Source of the DNA: Microbacterium kyungheense
GTDB taxonomy: Bacteria > Actinomycetota > Actinomycetes > Actinomycetales > Microbacteriaceae
Reading direction: 5' to 3'
DNA length: 64,000 nucleotides
Assembly (NCBI RefSeq): GCF_006783905.1
Contig: NZ_VFPE01000003.1
Span: 124,001 to 188,000 of the forward strand
Part shown: positions 61,947-64,000 of the stretch, piece by piece
Layout: each line of letters opens with the position of its first letter
Position numbering within the stretch: the first letter of the stretch is position 1
The notes under the pieces: generated by a model
Database searches by the model: none
What the model was told of the DNA's origin: nothing
What the model saw: only the letters and a program-made list of their open reading frames with translations
Translations under genes and position numbers: made by a program

Positions 61947-63994
61947 TGTGCGTGCCTTTCGATGAGCACCATGGCGGCGCCGGGTGCCAGGGCGACCTGG
62001 CCCTCGACGTCCGCGTCCGACAAGAGATCCCGCCGGAGGCCGGGCACTATCACGTGCCCCGTCGTCCGGCCGTGGTTGAGGAGGAAGAGGGCGTCGCCGC
62101 GCTGGACGGCCTCGACGCCGTCGGGCAGCGCGCGGTCCGGGGTCGCGCCGGTGACCCCGGCCGCGTCGAGCGCGTCGTCGAGGACGGCGGCGAGCGCCTC
62201 GTCCGACATGACGGCGCCGAGGTACCAGGCCGTGCCCGCGCCGACGCCGTGGCGCGTGATCGCGGGGGCGCCGTCGAGGTGCCCCCCGTCGAAGCGGGCC
62301 AGCACGTCGGCGCCGTCGGCGCGCAGGCGCTCCCCCAGCACACCGGCCTCCAGAGCGACGGCGGGGACGCTGGTCCACGCCGCGTCGGCGGTCACCGCCG
62401 TCGGCTCGTCGGGGAGTCCCACCCACTCCTCGCCGCTGACCCCGACGAGGTCCCGCAGCAGCACCGGCGACCGGCCCTGCAGGATCTCGGCGTTGCGGTC
62501 GGCGACGCCCGAGAACGGGCCGACGACCAGGCTCGCGCCGGCATCGACGGCCGCGGCCAGGGCGGTCGCGGCATCCTGCTCCACGATGTACGAGTGCGGC
62601 ACCAGCACGACGCGGTACGCCGAGAGGTCGGCGCCCGGCCGCACCAGGTCGACCGCGATGCCCCGCCGCCACAGCGTGCGGTGCCAGCGGCGCACCTGCT
62701 CGAGCGTCTCGAGGCGGCTCGTCGGGCGGCCGGGCTCTTCGCCCGCCCACCACGATTCCCAGTCGAACAGGACGCCGACGGATGCCGTCACCCGGGCGCC
62801 CGTGACCGGCCGCAGCCGCCGCAGATCGCCCCCGAGCGCGCAGGCCGAGCGGAAGACCTCGGTGTCGGCGCCGGCGTGCGGCAGCAGCGCGGAGTGGAAG
62901 CGCTCCGCGCCGGAGCGCGCCTGCCGCCACTGGAAGAAGCAGATCGCGTCGGCCCCCCGGGCGACGGCCTGCAGCGAGTCCAGCCGGAGGCGCGCAGGCG
63001 ACTTGGGCAGGTTGTGCGGGCGCCAGGAGGTGGCGCTCGGCGCCTGTTCCATGAGCACCCAGGGGCGTCCGCCCCCGAGCGACCGCATGAGGTCCTGGAT
63101 CAGCGCGATGTCGCTCGACGCGGTGGGCGAGGAGTGGTCGGGGTACTGGTCGTCGGCCACGACGTCGACCTCGTCGGCCCACGACCACAGGTCGGTGAGA
63201 GGCTCGAAGCCCATGAAGTTCGTCGCCACCGGCTGCGTCGCCCCCGCGGCGCGGATGGCGTCGCGCTGCTCGGCGAACACCCGCTGCAGCGCGAAGGACG
63301 TGTACCGGCGGAAGTCGAGCGACTGGGCCGGGTTGACGAGGTAGGGCATGCGCCGAGGCGGCACGATCTCGTCGAAGTCGCGATAGCGCTGCGCCCACAC
63401 GAGCGTGCCCCACGCGTCGTTGAGCGCCTCGATGGTGCCGTACTTCTCGCGCAGCCACAGCCGGAACTCGCGCTCGGCCTCCGGGCCGAAGTCGATCTGC
63501 CCGAACTCGTTCCCGACGTGCCACATGCGCACGGCGGGGTGGTCGCGGTAGCGCTCGGCGAGGTCGGTCGCGATCGCGAGCGCGTAGTCGCGATAGACGC
63601 GGGATGCCGGCGTGAACTGGTTGCGCGAGCCGGCGACGAGCCGCACCCCGTCGCGGTCGACCGGCAGGGTCTCGGGGTGGAGGACGCCCATCCAGGGCGG
63701 GGGTGAGGCGGTGGGCGTGGCGAGGTCGACGGCGACACCGTGCGCATGCAGCAGGTCGAGGACCTCGTCGAGCCACGCGAAGTCTCGCTCGCGGGGGCCC
63801 GGTTCGAGCCGGGCCCAGCTGAAGACGCCGACCGTCACCAGGTTGACGCCCGCCCTCGCCATGAGCTCCGCGTCCTCGCGCCACACCTCGGGCGACCACT
63901 GCTCGGGGTTGTAGTCCCCGCCGAAGCAGACGCCGAGCTCGGCCGTGAGCGGCGCGAGCGCGTCGGGGCGACCCGGGGTCGGAGTGCTGGCCAT
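61943..63994 (-). CDS. glycoside hydrolase family 42 beta-galactosidase
   Basis: 683 residues, the family's normal length. GVCFGGDYNPEQWS opens the barrel; the acid/base Glu163 is in WHVGNEFG and the nucleophile Glu316 in VLMEQAPS. The trimerisation and C-terminal beta domains follow. First visible gene of the GH42-GH31-GH3 unit; ATG 63994 starts MASTPTPGRPD, 7 nt from the window edge, so upstream control signals are not visible. Confidence 0.92.
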   Translation of the reverse strand: MASTPTPGRPDALAPLTAELGVCFGGDYNPEQWSPEVWREDAELMARAGVNLVTVGVFSWARLEPGPRERDFAWLDEVLDLLHAHGVAVDLATPTASPPPWMGVLHPETLPVDRDGVRLVAGSRNQFTPASRVYRDYALAIATDLAERYRDHPAVRMWHVGNEFGQIDFGPEAEREFRLWLREKYGTIEALNDAWGTLVWAQRYRDFDEIVPPRRMPYLVNPAQSLDFRRYTSFALQRVFAEQRDAIRAAGATQPVATNFMGFEPLTDLWSWADEVDVVADDQYPDHSSPTASSDIALIQDLMRSLGGGRPWVLMEQAPSATSWRPHNLPKSPARLRLDSLQAVARGADAICFFQWRQARSGAERFHSALLPHAGADTEVFRSACALGGDLRRLRPVTGARVTASVGVLFDWESWWAGEEPGRPTSRLETLEQVRRWHRTLWRRGIAVDLVRPGADLSAYRVVLVPHSYIVEQDAATALAAAVDAGASLVVGPFSGVADRNAEILQGRSPVLLRDLVGVSGEEWVGLPDEPTAVTADAAWTSVPAVALEAGVLGERLRADGADVLARFDGGHLDGAPAITRHGVGAGTAWYLGAVMSDEALAAVLDDALDAAGVTGATPDRALPDGVEAVQRGDALFLLNHGRTTGHVIVPGLRRDLLSDADVEGQVALAPGAAMVLIERHAQ

Positions 63995-64000
63995 GGGGCG

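Noticed and set aside
59622..63899. A 1425-residue frame covering GH31 and GH42
   Set aside because: Residues before GTG 61946 are an off-frame reading of GH42, whose own frame has all catalytic motifs. No fusion protein.

Overview
The window reads as chromosome of a high-GC actinobacterium, most likely a Microbacteriaceae member close to Microbacterium. This rests on the GC-rich codon use, the heptamer GGATGCC/GGCATCC recurring through the backbone, the abundance of carbohydrate ABC importers and glycoside hydrolases, LCP and D,D-carboxypeptidase wall proteins, and the YesL/Lpl-type sugar cluster. Species assignment is inference.

Layout. 1-9.1 kb: housekeeping and accessory genes (cNMP-domain flavin reductase with a UBP zinc finger partner, macro domain protein, D,D-carboxypeptidase, a TetR/epimerase divergent pair with two clear operators, methyltransferase, GyrI-like protein, SDR, GNAT), ending in a half-length extradiol dioxygenase. 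9.36-24.89 kb: a genomic island in the 3' end of tRNA-Ser(GCU), bounded by a 23-bp direct repeat. All its genes lie on the minus strand: MFS importer, carboxylesterase, LysR regulator, a tightly overlapping aromatic-catabolism operon (SnoaL-like, VOC extradiol dioxygenase, cupin-like, HpcH/HpaI aldolase, amidohydrolase, FAD hydroxylase), then a SGNH-fold protein with no visible catalytic residues, a BKACE-type enzyme, an ArsR regulator and a GH43 enzyme. Three island genes (MFS, esterase, ArsR) carry apparent single-base frameshifts, and no integrase is visible, so the island looks old or decaying. 

25-33.6 kb: backbone with two tandem LCP wall-polymer transferases, a DUF4012 protein, tRNA-Ser(UGA), a HAD phosphatase overlapping serS, and a lipid kinase. 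33.6-40.1 kb: a LacI-controlled alpha-glucoside locus (GH13, solute-binding protein, two permeases). 40.2-49.1 kb: photolyase, aldo/keto reductase, NADP-binding reductase, luciferase-like monooxygenase, prephenate dehydratase, phosphoglucomutase, a GlsB-type membrane protein and a ROK regulator.

49.1-64 kb: a large glycan-utilisation region. One leftward operon encodes an Lpl-type ABC importer, a YesL protein and a GH2 beta-galactosidase; a second leftward operon encodes GH42, GH31 and GH3 enzymes with 4-nt overlaps; a DUF6807/PmoA gene lies between them. The enzyme set (GH31 alpha-xylosidase-like, GH2/GH42 beta-galactosidase, GH3 beta-glucosidase-like) fits hemicellulose oligosaccharides such as xyloglucan fragments, but the substrate is inference. 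Convergent gene pairs are separated by long perfect hairpins or by a palindromic repeat family.
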